Part shown: positions 1 to 11,673 of the stretch, piece by piece
Position numbering within the stretch: the first letter of the stretch is position 1
Layout: each line of letters opens with the position of its first letter
Translations under genes and position numbers: made by a program
Notes under the pieces: generated by a model
Databases searched by the model: none
What the model saw: the letters and a program-made list of their open reading frames with translations, nothing else
What the model was told of the DNA's origin: nothing
Source of the DNA: Dichetophora obliterata
Taxonomy: Eukaryota; Arthropoda; Insecta; Diptera; Sciomyzidae
Assembly: GCA_963920525.1 (NCBI GenBank)
Contig: OY986437.1
Coordinates: 27,468,863-27,532,862, forward strand
Reading direction: 5' to 3'
Length of the DNA: 64,000 nt

Positions 1-2
1 AA

Positions 3-92
3 ATAAGACGCATGTCGAAAAAGTTATGCGTCGTATGTAGAACACCTCTATGTGGAGAGCATCAAAATCAAGTTTGCAACACGTGCATATAA
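3..92 (+). pseudogene. piggyBac transposase C-terminal cysteine-rich remnant
   Basis: The frame starting at base 3 reads a short Cys/His stretch (LCVVCRTPLCGEH, then CNTC) followed by TAA at 90-92. The spacing CxxC...PLCxxH...CxxC is that of the zinc-binding cysteine-rich domain closing many piggyBac-family transposases. It is cut by the window edge, so the rest of the protein cannot be judged. It is distinct from the piggyBac element at 8825-11669, which ends in CFEMYH. The call rests only on this motif. Confidence 0.5.
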
Positions 93-519
93 ACTTTCTC
101 GATTTTATTTTTTTTTATTTTGAATCGTTATTTGTTGCATTTTTATGTAAATGAAGTCAACAATTTTCAATTAATTTAGATTTAAGAACTTAATTTGTGT
201 CCTTATGTGAAGACTGCTTAGTTTTTGTTACTTTTTGTAGAACAAAATGAATTTAATTATTTATTTTATGTTATGTATTATTTTATGTTTACATATAATT
301 TATTTGACTATAAATCTATGAAATAAATGATCTCAATAAAAAAACTAGCAATATTTACTTTTATTACATCCTTAAATGACACAAAAGGAAGATACGTCAT
401 TCAGACGTATCCTTATCTTTTCAGGGGTAGAAAATAGCGTTATCTCACTAGGGTTAAGAGATTATTTAGTTTTATGTTTTTTTATTGGAAAAAGGAAAAA
501 ATAGACTTGTATTAAAAAA
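93..519. other. AT-rich stretch without recognised gene
   Basis: Low-complexity AT-rich DNA between two transposase remnants, probably the 3' part of the piggyBac-type element. No gene or RNA is seen. Confidence 0.4.
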
Positions 520-702
520 TTTGAAACTATGAAAATAGCTGGTGAACATGTTCCTAAATTTAAGTATGCACCACCCTTGACTTTATGTGATGTGGAAAGA
601 AGCTTCTCCGCATACAAAATGATATTTTCTAAAAATCGTCCAAATTTCACCATCAACAACTTAGAAGAAGTTTTAATAATATATTGCAATATGAATTGTT
701 AA
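520..702 (+). pseudogene. hAT transposase C-terminal dimerisation domain remnant
   Basis: A 60-codon open stretch ending in TAA (700-702) contains the block PPLTLCDVERSFSAYK followed by ILxxNRPNFTxxNLEE-like residues and IIYCN. The combination S/C-D-V-E-R-S-F-S ... R-x-N/F ... N-L-E ... I-x-C/Y-N is the conserved end of hAT-superfamily transposases. No upstream catalytic part is present in the preceding 500 bp, so this is a truncated fossil. Confidence 0.65.
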
Positions 703-722
703 ACATAATTTTGAACAGATAA

Positions 723-2454
723 CACTATGCGACAATTCAAGGGTCATGGAATCTAACGAAAAAGCGGCCAACACAGATCGATGGTACTGATCTAAACCAA
801 CAAAACCCTAAAAGGATTTTGCAAAGTTAGCTCGCTTTTAAAAGATATAGGCATTGAAAGTTTGCCTCTTGCAGAGTATTTTTTAAAAATAAAGTGCTCA
901 TAAGGGCGTATAGAATTAAAAATTATTTTTTTAATTTATCATTCTAAGAGGTCTCCAAAGTTTCATAGGTGGTCTCCCAAAGAGAGGACGTCTCCCTCTC
1001 CCGCAGGGACAAAGTTGTTTTTTGAGTAAAACAGTAAAAATTAACGATCTATTAATGCTTTGATTTTTGTAAGAAAAACTACATTTGTCTTAAAGCAAAA
1101 GTAAATATAGACTTTAACAATATCTCGCCAAACAAGTTGCCACTCTTGAGTTTTACTCACAGTGTCCTGTGTGAAGGATATTCGAATCTTAAGGTACACT
1201 AGAAATAGCACATAACTTTTGATTGTTTTCTGATTGTGTTAATTTTAATGGTATTTATTAAAGTGTTTACGTTTTCCTTATATTTGGTGTATTTAAAATT
1301 TGCACATTTTTTGCCTATGCATTTAGTGTTTTTTGAGAAAAGCATACTTGAACGCAATTTTTCAACTTTTTGGAAAAAAATTAATAAAAGGCTTTATATC
1401 TCAGGCATCAGAAGTTGTAAAATAATTTTCGCTTTTTGAATTCTTCAGATATCTCCATTAAAGTTAATACTTTTTTTTTAAAAACACATCTTAAAAGCAA
1501 TGGTTAAATCAATTGAGACTCATCGAATGGCAGGCTCAAAAACTCAAAATTTTAGTTTAACATTTTGGTAAATGATGAGGTGAGGTGCTTTGACGAAATA
1601 ATTAATTTCATACTAAGCAGAAAATTTTTTTTAAAAGATCGAAACACAAAAAAGAATCGTGGTCTTAACCTGGTGTTTTAAAAAAATACTTTCAGACACT
1701 GTTTTCTTCAGAAATATTTTAAGAATCCAAATTCACAAAATTATCTTCGGTATCGCTTCTGATGCCAAAAATATATAAAACATTATCTTAATTTTTTTGA
1801 AAAACTTATAAAATTGCATTCAAAATACATTTCTCGAAAACAGGAAAATGCATTTGCGAAAAATATGCTAATATTTAATTCGCCAAATTGAAAGAAAACG
1901 TAAACACTTCAATCAATAACACCAACATTTAGACAATCAGATAACAATCAAAAGTTCTGTGCTATTTCGAGTGTACCTTTGGATTCGAGTATCTCTCACA
2001 CAGGACAATGAGGGTAGAAATCGAGAGTTGCACTTTGTTTGGTGAGATATTCTTAGTTAAAGTCTGTATTTAACGTTTCTTTAAGATATATGTAGTTTTT
2101 CTTACAAAAATCAAAGCATTTATATATCGTTATTTTTTACAATTTTTCTCAAAAAACAACTTTGTCCTTGTGTAAGAGGAACACATCCTTTTTTTTCTCT
2201 TTTTTTTTGTAGATCTTGACCACCATGCAACTTTTGAGACTTCTTAGAATGTGAAATTCGAAAAAATTGTAATTCGATACGCCTTAATGAGCACTATATT
2301 TTTAAAAAATATTCTGCAAGATGCAAACTTTTAATGCCTTTATCTTTTAAAACCGAGCTAACTTTGCAAATTCCTTTTAGGGTTTTCTTAGAATACACTA
2401 GTACTATCATCCTGTGTTATCCGCTTTTCCGTTAGAAAAATGCGTTGCACAGTG
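723..2454. mobile_element. Foldback-type element with ~0.75-kb inverted arms
   Basis: The left arm (723-~1500) and right arm (~1740-2454) are imperfect reverse complements over nearly their whole length. Examples: CCCTAAAAGGATTTTGC at ~802 pairs with GCAAATTCCTTTTAGGG at ~2367; TCTTACAAAAATCAAAG at ~2099 mirrors CTTTGATTTTTGTAAGA at ~1060; CATCAGAAG at ~1406 mirrors CTTCTGATG at ~1756. Outer ends read CACTATGC and GCACAGTG. No transposase reading frame is visible. I see no convincing target duplication, so the superfamily is open. Confidence 0.7.
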
Positions 2455-2779
2455 TAATTTATATATAAATAGGCGTAGGAAAAACAGTTCGGTACCATTT
2501 TCTGCCGTGTTTCTCAACCGATTTGGATAATTTTTCTTTGAAATGAATAAGAGTAGGGAGAAGGAGTGCACAGAATACTTTTTGTGACCTGTGACCTGAA
2601 AAATGAGCGCTCAAAACAGAATTTCTTAAATAAAATCTAAGCTATAAGAGATGGAAGAAAACGGTATAAGAGGAAACTTTAGACATTGCTGATGTGTATA
2701 AAATATATGCCAGACATTTCTCGCTATTTCTTACGAATAACCTACAATAAGAATTTTTTTATGTAACATATGCGAATAA

Positions 2780-4385
2780 TTGTTCAAAAAAAGTAAAATA
2801 AATATATCTTTTCGTCAAAACTATTTACAGGCGCGTAGTGAATACGCATCTCTTAAAGAATCGCTCTACAAATCTCACCTTAATAAGCTGGAGTCTGATA
2901 TTAGAGAAAATCCGAAGAACTTTTGGAATTTCTTAAATAAAAAAAGGAACACGAAGGGTTTCCCTAAAAATATGTTATTTAACGAAAAAACTGCAAGTAG
3001 CACTTCAGACGTCACAAATCTTTTTGCTGATTATTTTCAATCGAATTTTTTATTAGACGACGGAGATGACGTGAACTGCCCTTTTTATTATAATGACAAC
3101 CCTATTATTGATATGGGTTCATTAGTTCTTTCTGATGATGATGTCTTACAAGATTTGCTCACTCTAGACATTAATAAAGGAATGGTCCTGATAATATTCC
3201 CCCAATATTTTTAAAAAACTGCGCAGCTGTGCTATCTAGCCATTAGCGCTTTTATTTAATTTATCTTTAAAGACAGGGCAGCTTTTGAATATTTGGAAAG
3301 AATCCATTATAGTCCCTATTCATAAGTCTGGCTCTAGGCAAAATATAGCGAACTATCGACCGATATCAAAATTGCCCTTGATCCCTAAATTATTTGAGTC
3401 AATTGTCAAAAAACACATTTATGCTAGAATTAAAAACTCTATCTCTGAGTTCCAACACGGTTTTGTTAGTGGTAAATCTACTTCTACAAACCTAACACTG
3501 TTCTCTCACTTCATTAAAACTGAAATGGAAAAAGGCAATCAAATTGACGTCATTTTTACTGATTTCGCCAAAGCCTTTGATAGAGTTCAGCACTCCATTA
3601 TGGTTAAAAAACTTTCCCTAATGGGGTTTCATTCCTCTTTGTTATCCTGGCTGAGGAATTACCTTTCTGATAGATATCAAGTTGTCCGTATTGGTAACTG
3701 CTACTCAAAATCTATTATCAACCATTCTGGTGTGCCCCAAGAAAGCCACCTTGGACCTCTATTGTTTGTCTTGTTCATCAACGACCTCCCAAACTTTTTA
3801 CAGCATACTAACTGTTTGATGTATGCTGATGATGTTAAACTGTTTAATTCGGTTTCTTCAACTTCCGACCATCGACTTCTTCAAATTGATTTAAACAATA
3901 TGATTAAATGGTGTTCAGTTAATAGACTTTATTTAAATGTTGCCAAATGCAACATTATGTCTTTTTATATGAAAAAAGAACCAAATTTTTTTAATTACTC
4001 AATCGCAAATAGTGGTCTTTCACGTGTCGAGTCTACATCTGATTTGGGAATTCTATTTGATAGAAAAATTTCTTTTTCCAACCATTACGATTGCATAATT
4101 ACTAAGGCTAATGCAATGATGGGTTTTTTGAGGCGTAATTCGAAGGAATTTAAGGATCCATATACCCTTAGAAAGTTATTTTAATCTTTAGTAAGGTCTA
4201 TCTTGGAATATGGATGTGTGATCTGGGATCCATATTACGAGGTAGATTCTTTGCGCAGATTCTTTGATTCATTGAGTAGATTCTTTTAGTTTTATATCAT
4301 ATTTTTTTTATAATTTATATGCTATTACTCAAACTGTTAAACGATTGTTGATAGTTAAAATAGAAATAAATAAATAAATAAATAA
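2780..4385 (+). pseudogene. Dead non-LTR retrotransposon, reverse transcriptase region (Jockey/CR1-like)
   Basis: Two open stretches (2780-3214 and 3285-4184) encode the linker before, and most of, a non-LTR reverse transcriptase. Visible blocks: VPIHKSGSRQNIANYRPIS, QHGFVSGKST, TDFAKAFDRVQH, GVPQESHLGPLLF, LMYADDVKLF (catalytic YADD intact), then SDLGILFD. The usual GVPQGS motif has Glu for Gly. The frame is broken near 3180-3285, and TAA at 4182-4184 interrupts a continuing RT-thumb reading (SLVRSILEYGCVIWDP). A tetranucleotide tail of AAAT repeats at ~4366-4385 marks the 3' end. The endonuclease and 5' part are missing, so it cannot move on its own. Confidence 0.8.
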
Positions 4386-4993
4386 TATATTGGGATTGTA
4401 AAATTTTTTTACAAACAGTAAACTTTGAAAAATTCCCGTTATTTTTACCTTAAAATTATGACAATATCTCGAAAACTGTAGCTTTTTACAGTACAACGTA
4501 TATGTGTATGAAAAGTCATTGCTTGACGTTTATACGGTGTACGAAAGCTTTTTTTTTTGGTAATATTTTTCACGGGTAGAATATTAAAAAAATTTTCCGT
4601 TATTATAGCATGAAAATTATTACGATATCTCGAAAACTGTAGATTTCCTCAGTACAACGTATTTTTGTATGAAAAGTCGTTGGTTAGCACTGAGCGGCAA
4701 ACTGAAAATAGAAATAGAATATTTTTTTAACCTTTTTCTACGGTCATCTGATAGCAATTTCATATCACAGTGTAGGTCGAATGTCAGAGTGAATAGGTCG
4801 AATTTCGACCACTGGCGATTTCTAGTTAGCATAATTATCTGTTTTTTATCAGGTAATTACCAAAGCGTCCCGAAATTGGATGCTCTAGCGAATATATTGT
4901 ACAAAGTGGAAATTTTCTGATTTGAATGCAGAAAACTTTGACGGTTTATTCTTCTTACCTTCAAAAAAATTTCCTGAACTTTAAATTCAATTC
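4386..4993. other. Non-coding DNA with a local duplication
   Basis: Two ~60-bp blocks at ~4456 and ~4621 share ATATCTCGAAAACTGTAG and AGTACAACGTAT, spaced ~165 bp, indicating an old local duplication. No supported gene. Confidence 0.4.
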
Positions 4994-4996
4994 TAA

Positions 4997-6581
4997 GGGC
5001 CACTTTCTCAATGTCCGGTTAGTCTAGCTCTTAACCATGACTTAGCTAACCATACGATAGCTAAAAAAATAATTTTGATTTCACCAGGTGCTGGTTAAGC
5101 AACTGTCGGTTAGATGACTAATTGTGAATTTTTGAATTGTGAATACGTAAATACATCATATCAGCTATCTCGTGTTTACATATTTTTTCATTTTGTGCTG
5201 CAAATCAGAGAACTGCACAAGCCTACTTGAAGTCTATTTCAAGAGCTTGTTTAAATACAAGTTCAAGCTAGCTTGAGCTTGATAATTTTGAATCAAGTAT
5301 ACCTTGTAATTGAATATAAATAAGCCCACGCACAGCTTGCAAGTATTCTAGCTTACAAGCGAACGGCACGAAGTTTCAAGTAAAGGAAAGCTTGATGCCT
5401 TCGGCAAAAGCTTGCAAGCCTCGCAAGTATCCAAATTATTGAATTAAAGCAAGTATCCAAAAAATTCAATGAGCTTCTTTAGAGAAAGCTTAAGCCTAAT
5501 AGGACTTTTAAGGATTCTGTGGACTTCGTGATGTGAAGTTTTAGGGTAAATGATTTCGAAGATGCTGTCAAACTTTAAAATTTAAGATGGCGGATAGAGT
5601 TGTCAACTTGGTTTTTTTTATTTTTGCGAATTCTTGTAATTTTGAAATTCTGGCAACGGATTTGATTTCGAATATATTGTCACAGTTTTAAAATTTAAGA
5701 TGGAGGTTAGGGCTGCCACCTAAATTTTTACCACAGTATTGCCACCTAATAATATGTACTTTTAAAAGTTTTAAACATCATTTATCAGTGTTAAGGGGTC
5801 GCTGATTTCGAATCTAAGGTCAGAATTTTGAAATTCAAGATGGTGGATAGGGTTGCCACCTTTATTTTTTTTAGTTTTATGAATTCGGGGCTGGCAAAAA
5901 AAAAATGGTATACCAAAAATGGGTTGCTGAATCCGAATCCGTCGTCAGAATTTCAAAATTATAAAATGTTGAAATAATAGGGTTGCCACCTAATAATATG
6001 TCTTTTTAAGAGTTTTAAACGTCATTTATCAGTGTTAAGGGGTCGCTGATTTCAAATCTAAAGTCAGAATTTTAAAATTTGCCAGCCCCGAATTCATAAA
6101 AATGCAAAAAAAGGTGGCAACCCTATCCACCATCTTGAATTTAAAAATTCTGATCTTAGATTCAAAATCAGCGACCCCCTAACACTGATAAATGATGTTT
6201 AAAACTCTTAAAAATACATATTATTAGGCGGCAATACTGTGGTAAAAATTTAGGTGGCAGCCCTAACCTCCATCTTAAATTTTAAAACTGTGACATTATG
6301 TTCGAAATCAAATCCGTTGTCAGAATTTCGAAATTACAAGAATTCGCAAAAATACAAAAATCAAGGTGGCAACTCTATCCGCCTTCTTAAATTTTAAAGT
6401 TTGACAGCATCTTCGAAATCATTTACCCTAAAATGGCGCTAACCGAAACCACAACTTGCCGTTAACTTAATCAGCACTTAACTGACAGTTCAACCTTAAC
6501 CGAACATTGAGAAAGGGCTTTTTTGCTAAATGCTGGTTAAAAATCTGATTAGTGCTTAACCGGACATTGAGAAAGCGGCCC
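4997..6581. mobile_element. Palindromic DNA element with TAA target duplication (PIF/Harbinger-like)
   Basis: Terminal inverted repeats GGGCCACTTTCTCAATGTCC (from 4997) and GGACATTGAGAAAGCGGCCC (ending 6581) are flanked by TAA at 4994-4996 and 6582-6584. A 3-bp TAA/TTA duplication is a hallmark of PIF/Harbinger elements. A long inner palindrome (~5527-6433) carries repeated phrases such as AGATGGTGGATAGGGTTGCC in both orientations. No transposase is encoded. A partial copy of the inner sequence sits in a fab1 intron at 34075-35275. Confidence 0.7.
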
Positions 6582-6584
6582 TAA

Positions 6585-8022
6585 ACATGTATAGTAAATT
6601 CGGCAACTATTTTGATACAAGCTATGTATGAACGAATAAAAAATTTTCAAAGATTTTTTTAAATTTTGAAAGATTTATTTTTTACAGAAACCTTTTTGAC
6701 ACTTCTTTAAAACTAGTCAAAAAAGTAATATTTTTAATTGTTGACTTATGTTGAGCTTCCTATAAATGGAAAACTGTTTTTTTTTAACTTCCGTTGCCTT
6801 GTTATCCATAGAGAAAATATATAAAATGCAAACTTGCGGTTAGAGGCTACCAACTGTACTCAAGAGTGTGACAAAAATATTAATAGATACTTTAAAGAAG
6901 TTTTCAAATTCATGCACACAAACTTGTCAGCAACTCATAGAAAAATATTTTTTTTTTTTGTTAACACATATTTTCTCTTTGTAAAATGCCGTGATTCACT
7001 GTTGGATCCTACGTTTCGAACGAAGTTTCGGACAAGCGATGACCAGGTTGCTCAGCCAAATTTGGATACCTATTCAGTCTTCACATTTGTGCAAAGTTTT
7101 TTTTTTTGTTTTAATAAAAAATATACGACCGCGTGTATATGTATGCATGTAGATTTATTTGTTCATATGAATTTATAAATGCAAATGTTTAAGCATTACA
7201 AACGTAATCGATTACCTCAAAATATGTCAATGAATATTAATTTCCAACTGGACGGAAATAAAACAACAATGTAGATGGGAAAAATAAAAGGAATTAGTTT
7301 TTTTCGCTATTGTGGAATTTGAATTTTTGTGTTTTTTGTGATAGTTGCTGTTATTTTTTTTTTCTCCGCAAATGCCATCAGAAAGGCTAATAAGAAATTT
7401 TTATTTAATAAAATTAAATTTTGGTTTTGTTTATTCTTGTATACATATACCAAGTAGTATGTATTTGTGCTGGAGGTGGTGGTGTTTGTGTATTGGTAAA
7501 GGTGTGATGACAGTATTTCTGTGGTATTCAATTTGGATTTTGGTAGGTTAGAATTTCTGTTAGTTGCTGGCAGACAGTCTTGAGTCGCCTCGCGTTAAGA
7601 CACTTTTTTGTTGTTGCCTGCCTGCCTGACTGCTTGACTTCTGAGTAACAATTTCAAGCCATTGGCTACGTGATTTGCATTGAAAACGTTTAGTTTGCTG
7701 CTGGAGAAAAAGAGGGAACAAGTATTTCTGTAATGGGCATAAAGTGGATATAATTAAAAATTTATAATTTTTTGTAGTTTCTTATTGGTTGGCACAAAAA
7801 AGAAAAAATATTATTCAAATATGTTTGATTATTTCATGAACTGATATTAAGAAAAGAACCCTCAACAAAATGAAGTCTTGGGTTCTTTAATTTTTCGGTG
7901 GCAATCACGAAAGTACACTCAAATGCAAAGAATTTATTTATAAAAATGGTCGGTCCTATTTCATGTTGTCGCTATTCTGTTTTGAAAATATTCTAGAAAT
8001 CGAAAAATCTACTGAACCTAAA
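6585..8022. other. AT-rich non-coding DNA
   Basis: No supported gene. The short open frames here run through homopolymers and simple sequence. A somewhat GC-richer patch at 7555-7710 (CTGCCTGCCTGACTGCTTGAC) has no reading frame I recognise. Confidence 0.3.
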
Positions 8023-8319
8023 TCAGGCCTATCACTGAGTCCCGTTGTAGTACGATATCGTAGAAACTACGAAAAAGGCATCACTGAGTTCATTCGTAGC
8101 GCCATCCGTAAGATATTTGAAGTAATTTGTTACGATGTGTTTTGGTTGTCGGAGAAAATTTCGATACAAATTTATGCAGTTAAAGGTGTTATTCCTTCTT
8201 GTTTTCTCCGACAGCCAAAACACGTCGTAAAAATTACTTTTTCTACGAATGAACTCAGTGATGCCTTTTTCGTAGTTTCTACGATATCGTACTACGACGG
8301 GACTCGGTGATAGGGCTGA
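8023..8319. mobile_element. MITE, near-perfect ~297-bp hairpin
   Basis: The two halves are reverse complements: TCAGGCCTATCACTGAGTCC at 8023 mirrors GGACTCGGTGATAGGGCTGA ending 8319, and AGTACGATATCGTAGAAACT mirrors AGTTTCTACGATATCGTACT. Inner TTTGGTTGTCGGAGAAAA mirrors TTTTCTCCGACAGCCAAA. Open frames on both strands here are by-products of the palindrome. Non-autonomous; superfamily not assigned. Confidence 0.8.
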
Positions 8320-8820
8320 ATATAAATTCTTTTTATTTATTTTTTCATTTAAAAGAAGTATCTGCTCTAGTACTTGAGATAAAGTTCTTCCAAAAATTTT
8401 ACTTAAGATACAATTTTCTGAAGATATTTTATCGGTTGTTAATTATGTCTTAATAAAGAGGTTTGCATAAAAAAAATTGGAAGTAAATACATATTTCGAT
8501 ATCAGATTAGAAAATATCATATAAGAAAATATCTGGAGAAAATAGTATCTGAAATTTAATTTTTTGAGAAAAAAATGTAAATTTTCGGTTTGAAGGCCTT
8601 TATTAAAAAAAGCCAGAACAGATAGCTATTGATACTTAATTAATTTAGTCTTTAACTGAGATTTCAATCATTGCAATGCGTTAAAAGGTTATAAGTAGAA
8701 ACACCGCAGAATATTCAAATTAAAATCATTAAATTTTCAAAAGAATCTTTCTCAATACTTGAATTCAAGAGTTGACCTGTATTTGTTAAATTGTGCAATT
8801 AGTTTTTCTTAAGATGGTTT
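8320..8820. other. AT-rich non-coding DNA
   Basis: Nothing recognised between the MITE and the piggyBac element. Confidence 0.3.
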
Positions 8821-8824
8821 TTAA

Positions 8825-11669
8825 CCCTTTGACGACCAATGGGACACCGGTGTCCCATTTACCTTTTTATTTTTCCTGAAAAAACTACTGGACCTATTTT
8901 TCTCAAATACGTATTATTTAACAGGGAATAAATGTGGCTTTAAAAAAGTTTTTAATTTTTTAGTGTAGGTGCATCCCTTTGCCTACCAGACCACCCCAAA
9001 GTAGAAAAATCTTAACTTTTTTCCATCTATTTTCTTGCTGCAATATAATGGAGGGTTATGGAGCTACAGGTCCAAAATTTTGACAGAAGTTGTGGACAAC
9101 CTTATTCTTTCCAACAACCACAAAAAAAAGATGGTGCACTTCGACCACCCACACCATCAACCAATCTGATGGGACATATATGTCCCATTGGTCGTCAACG
9201 GTAAAAATCTAAGAACTTTTATAATTTTGTTCACGAGTTCATTTATTAGTAAAAAAAAAAACAATTTGGCTTACATTTTGAATTATTACATGAAAAGTCA
9301 TTTTTTGTGATACATTTCAAAACAATTTCTTTCATTATTGAAGCAAAATGGTTTTTTGCATATGGCACAAATAGAATTTGTTCGATTTTCCTTGCCTTGT
9401 TTGGAGCAGACAATACATCTCTTACGTCCGGTTTCACTTTTGCAAAGATAATGACCGGACAGTGTGGGGACTTGCGCAAGTTTGACTCGTTTAGATCCGT
9501 CTGTTACAGAAGAGGTGGTGGTCTCTTGCGACTGCTGAACGAATCGATCAATTGAGTAGCCAGCTGCGCACGGAATTCCAATGCACTGACAGAAAATGGA
9601 TCATTATTCGATGTCGAGATTTTGTTGTAAACAATGTATGCATTATGCACACTCAAATCAAAAAGATCATAGAAAAGACGCAAGTAGAATTTGGTTTTTG
9701 ATTTGCGATCGTGTTCGTAGTAAGACTTAAATAAAATAAAAATACAAATTAGAATTTAATTTTTGGCCAAAAAAAGAAAAATCGACCAACCTTTTTTTGA
9801 TCCATGAGATCCACTCCGCCCATTCCTTTATTGTAGTGCTGAATTGCAACTGGACATTTGACATCGATCTTTGTGGCGGATCCAGCTTGGCGTCGTTTTA
9901 CGTTGACTGATTCAAGTGGGGGTAGAAAATTAGATCCCAAAAATACGGCACGATTGTCCATCCACTTCAGCACGGCCACACCATTATCTACCATGCACTG
10001 GAATTCGCCACGTTTGAATTCCTTGTCTCCATCAAATTTAGGCATTTGTTTACGGTTGGAGCGAAGAGTGCCACAGGCTCTCATGTCTCTCTCTTTTAGC
10101 GTGTAAAGCAATTTCGGATTGTTGAAAAAATTATCGAAATACAATTCAATACCCATGCCATCGAGACCTTCCGCCATATCCAGAACAATTGACTCGCCAA
10201 TGCCTATTTCTTTTTGCGATTTCTTGCATGTGTATATGTCAAATTTTTGAAGGTAACCAGTCGCCGAGTCACATCGGCACCACAATTTAAATCCCCATGA
10301 AATTGGTTTATCCTTCATGTACTGCTTCATTATGTTACGTCCTTTGAATTTTACCATATGTTCATCGATGGCTTGGCACTTGGTCTCGCACATTGCATTC
10401 GCGAATGCTTTGTTGAAATGAATGATTATTGGCCGAATTTTGTACGCTCGATCGTACGATGGATTATCTCGAGATGGCTGTTCAACATTGTTGCTAAAAT
10501 GTAAACAAGAGCGATTTCTTCGAATCTTTTTCGGCACATTACATTTGAAATAAGTGGCACTGAGTAAATGGGCAATGTCGACCAGTATAGCCTAGTGTCT
10601 GGGAGACGGTGAATTGTCATGCACAAAATAATGCCCAAAAATGCCGCCAATTCAGCCAAAGACATCAAGAAAACTTTGCCTTTTTGCTCAGCGTATATTT
10701 CCGACTGTCGCTTGATCAATTTAAGTATTGTATCTAGGTTGGAAACTGCACTAAACACATCGTAAACACTCGGCACGCCACTGTCGGGTGCAGCAATTGG
10801 CAACAAGACTTTTCCGTATTCGAAATCTGGATCAGTAAACTTTGGTAGAGTGTAGTTAGCCTCCGCATTTTTCCACTTGAAAGTTACTGGTTCAGTTGTG
10901 GGTAGCTTCTCGAATGTAACTTGCGGTAGTGTTGCTGACTTTTCACGCGCAGCAGCGCTAGTCGACGGTTGTTCATTCTCAGCAAGGATATCATCGATTA
11001 CGATTTCTGTTCCGGGCTGTAGGGTGGCAGCATCCTCCTCAAGAAAAGCAATATCTTCTTCATCCAACTCTAAAGCACGTTCATCGTCATCGCTATCATC
11101 GACATTCAGCAATTGAATAATTTGTTCCTCAGTGAGGTAGAAACGGCGCGATCTCATTGTGTAACTGCAAAATTGAACCGACAATATTTCTGAAGCACGA
11201 ACCAAAAAAGGCAAGTCACTTACCAAAATTTTATGAAATTCCAAACAATTTGATATGAAGGACTGTTTTTCACTTTTTAAAACGCTCGCGTTTAACAACT
11301 ACTTTTTCTGACTGAACGAGACACGTACAATATATACAATAATGAGAATAAAAGAACCCACAAACAGTAAACAAAAAAAAACCAAAACGAAGAAACAAAA
11401 AAAATGCAGTAAGCTTTGCATTTTTAGCATTCAAATTTGAATTAGACCGTGTTTTTGCATTTTTGCATTACCAACGTAAAAAAAAATGGTTCATAAATTT
11501 TTACCGTTGACGACCAATGGGACATATATGTCCCATGATTTTTCACACCTTTGCAGGTGGAATTCTTTTTTTTTCGCATCACCTTTGTTTAGTAACATGA
11601 GGTCTCTGAATACGAATCCGGTGTCAGATTTTTAAATTTCCCAGCGGTTCAGGAGCGGTCGTCAAAGGG
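8825..11669 (-). mobile_element. Complete piggyBac-family transposon
   Basis: A 13-bp perfect terminal inverted repeat CCCTTTGACGACC (8825-8837) / GGTCGTCAAAGGG (11657-11669) is flanked on both sides by TTAA (8821-8824, 11670-11673), the obligatory piggyBac target duplication. Subterminal inverted copies also exist: TGGTCGTCAACGGTAAAAAT near 9190 mirrors TTTTTACCGTTGACGACCA near 11500, each beside the palindrome GGGACATATATGTCCC. The left tip instead has GGGACACCGGTGTCCC. The transposase inside is frameshifted, so this copy is a fossil or relies on a relative. Confidence 0.9.
9298..11157 (-). pseudogene. piggyBac transposase, frameshifted
   Basis: Minus strand; ATG at 11157 begins MRSRRFYLTEEQ, followed by an acidic N-terminus (LDEEDIAFLEEDAATL) and the DDE-type domain. 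The catalytic aspartates appear in their usual settings: CDSATGY, YFDNFF and GGVDLMDQ. The C-terminus is a cysteine-rich finger (CIVCSKQG, CAICKKPFC, CFEMYH) ending in TGA at 9298-9300. A frame change near 10515 breaks the protein after RFEEIAL, and a second near 9530 lies before the finger. A ~60-bp intron with a GTTGGT donor and TTTATTTAAG acceptor probably lies at ~9725-9790, joining DQKK to SYYEHD. Human/insect PGBD-like proteins share this architecture; here the gene is not functional. Confidence 0.85.
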
Positions 11670-11673
11670 TTAA

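Noticed and set aside
8032..8310. Overlapping frames on both strands with shared peptide FWLSEK
   Set aside because: Product of the MITE palindrome.
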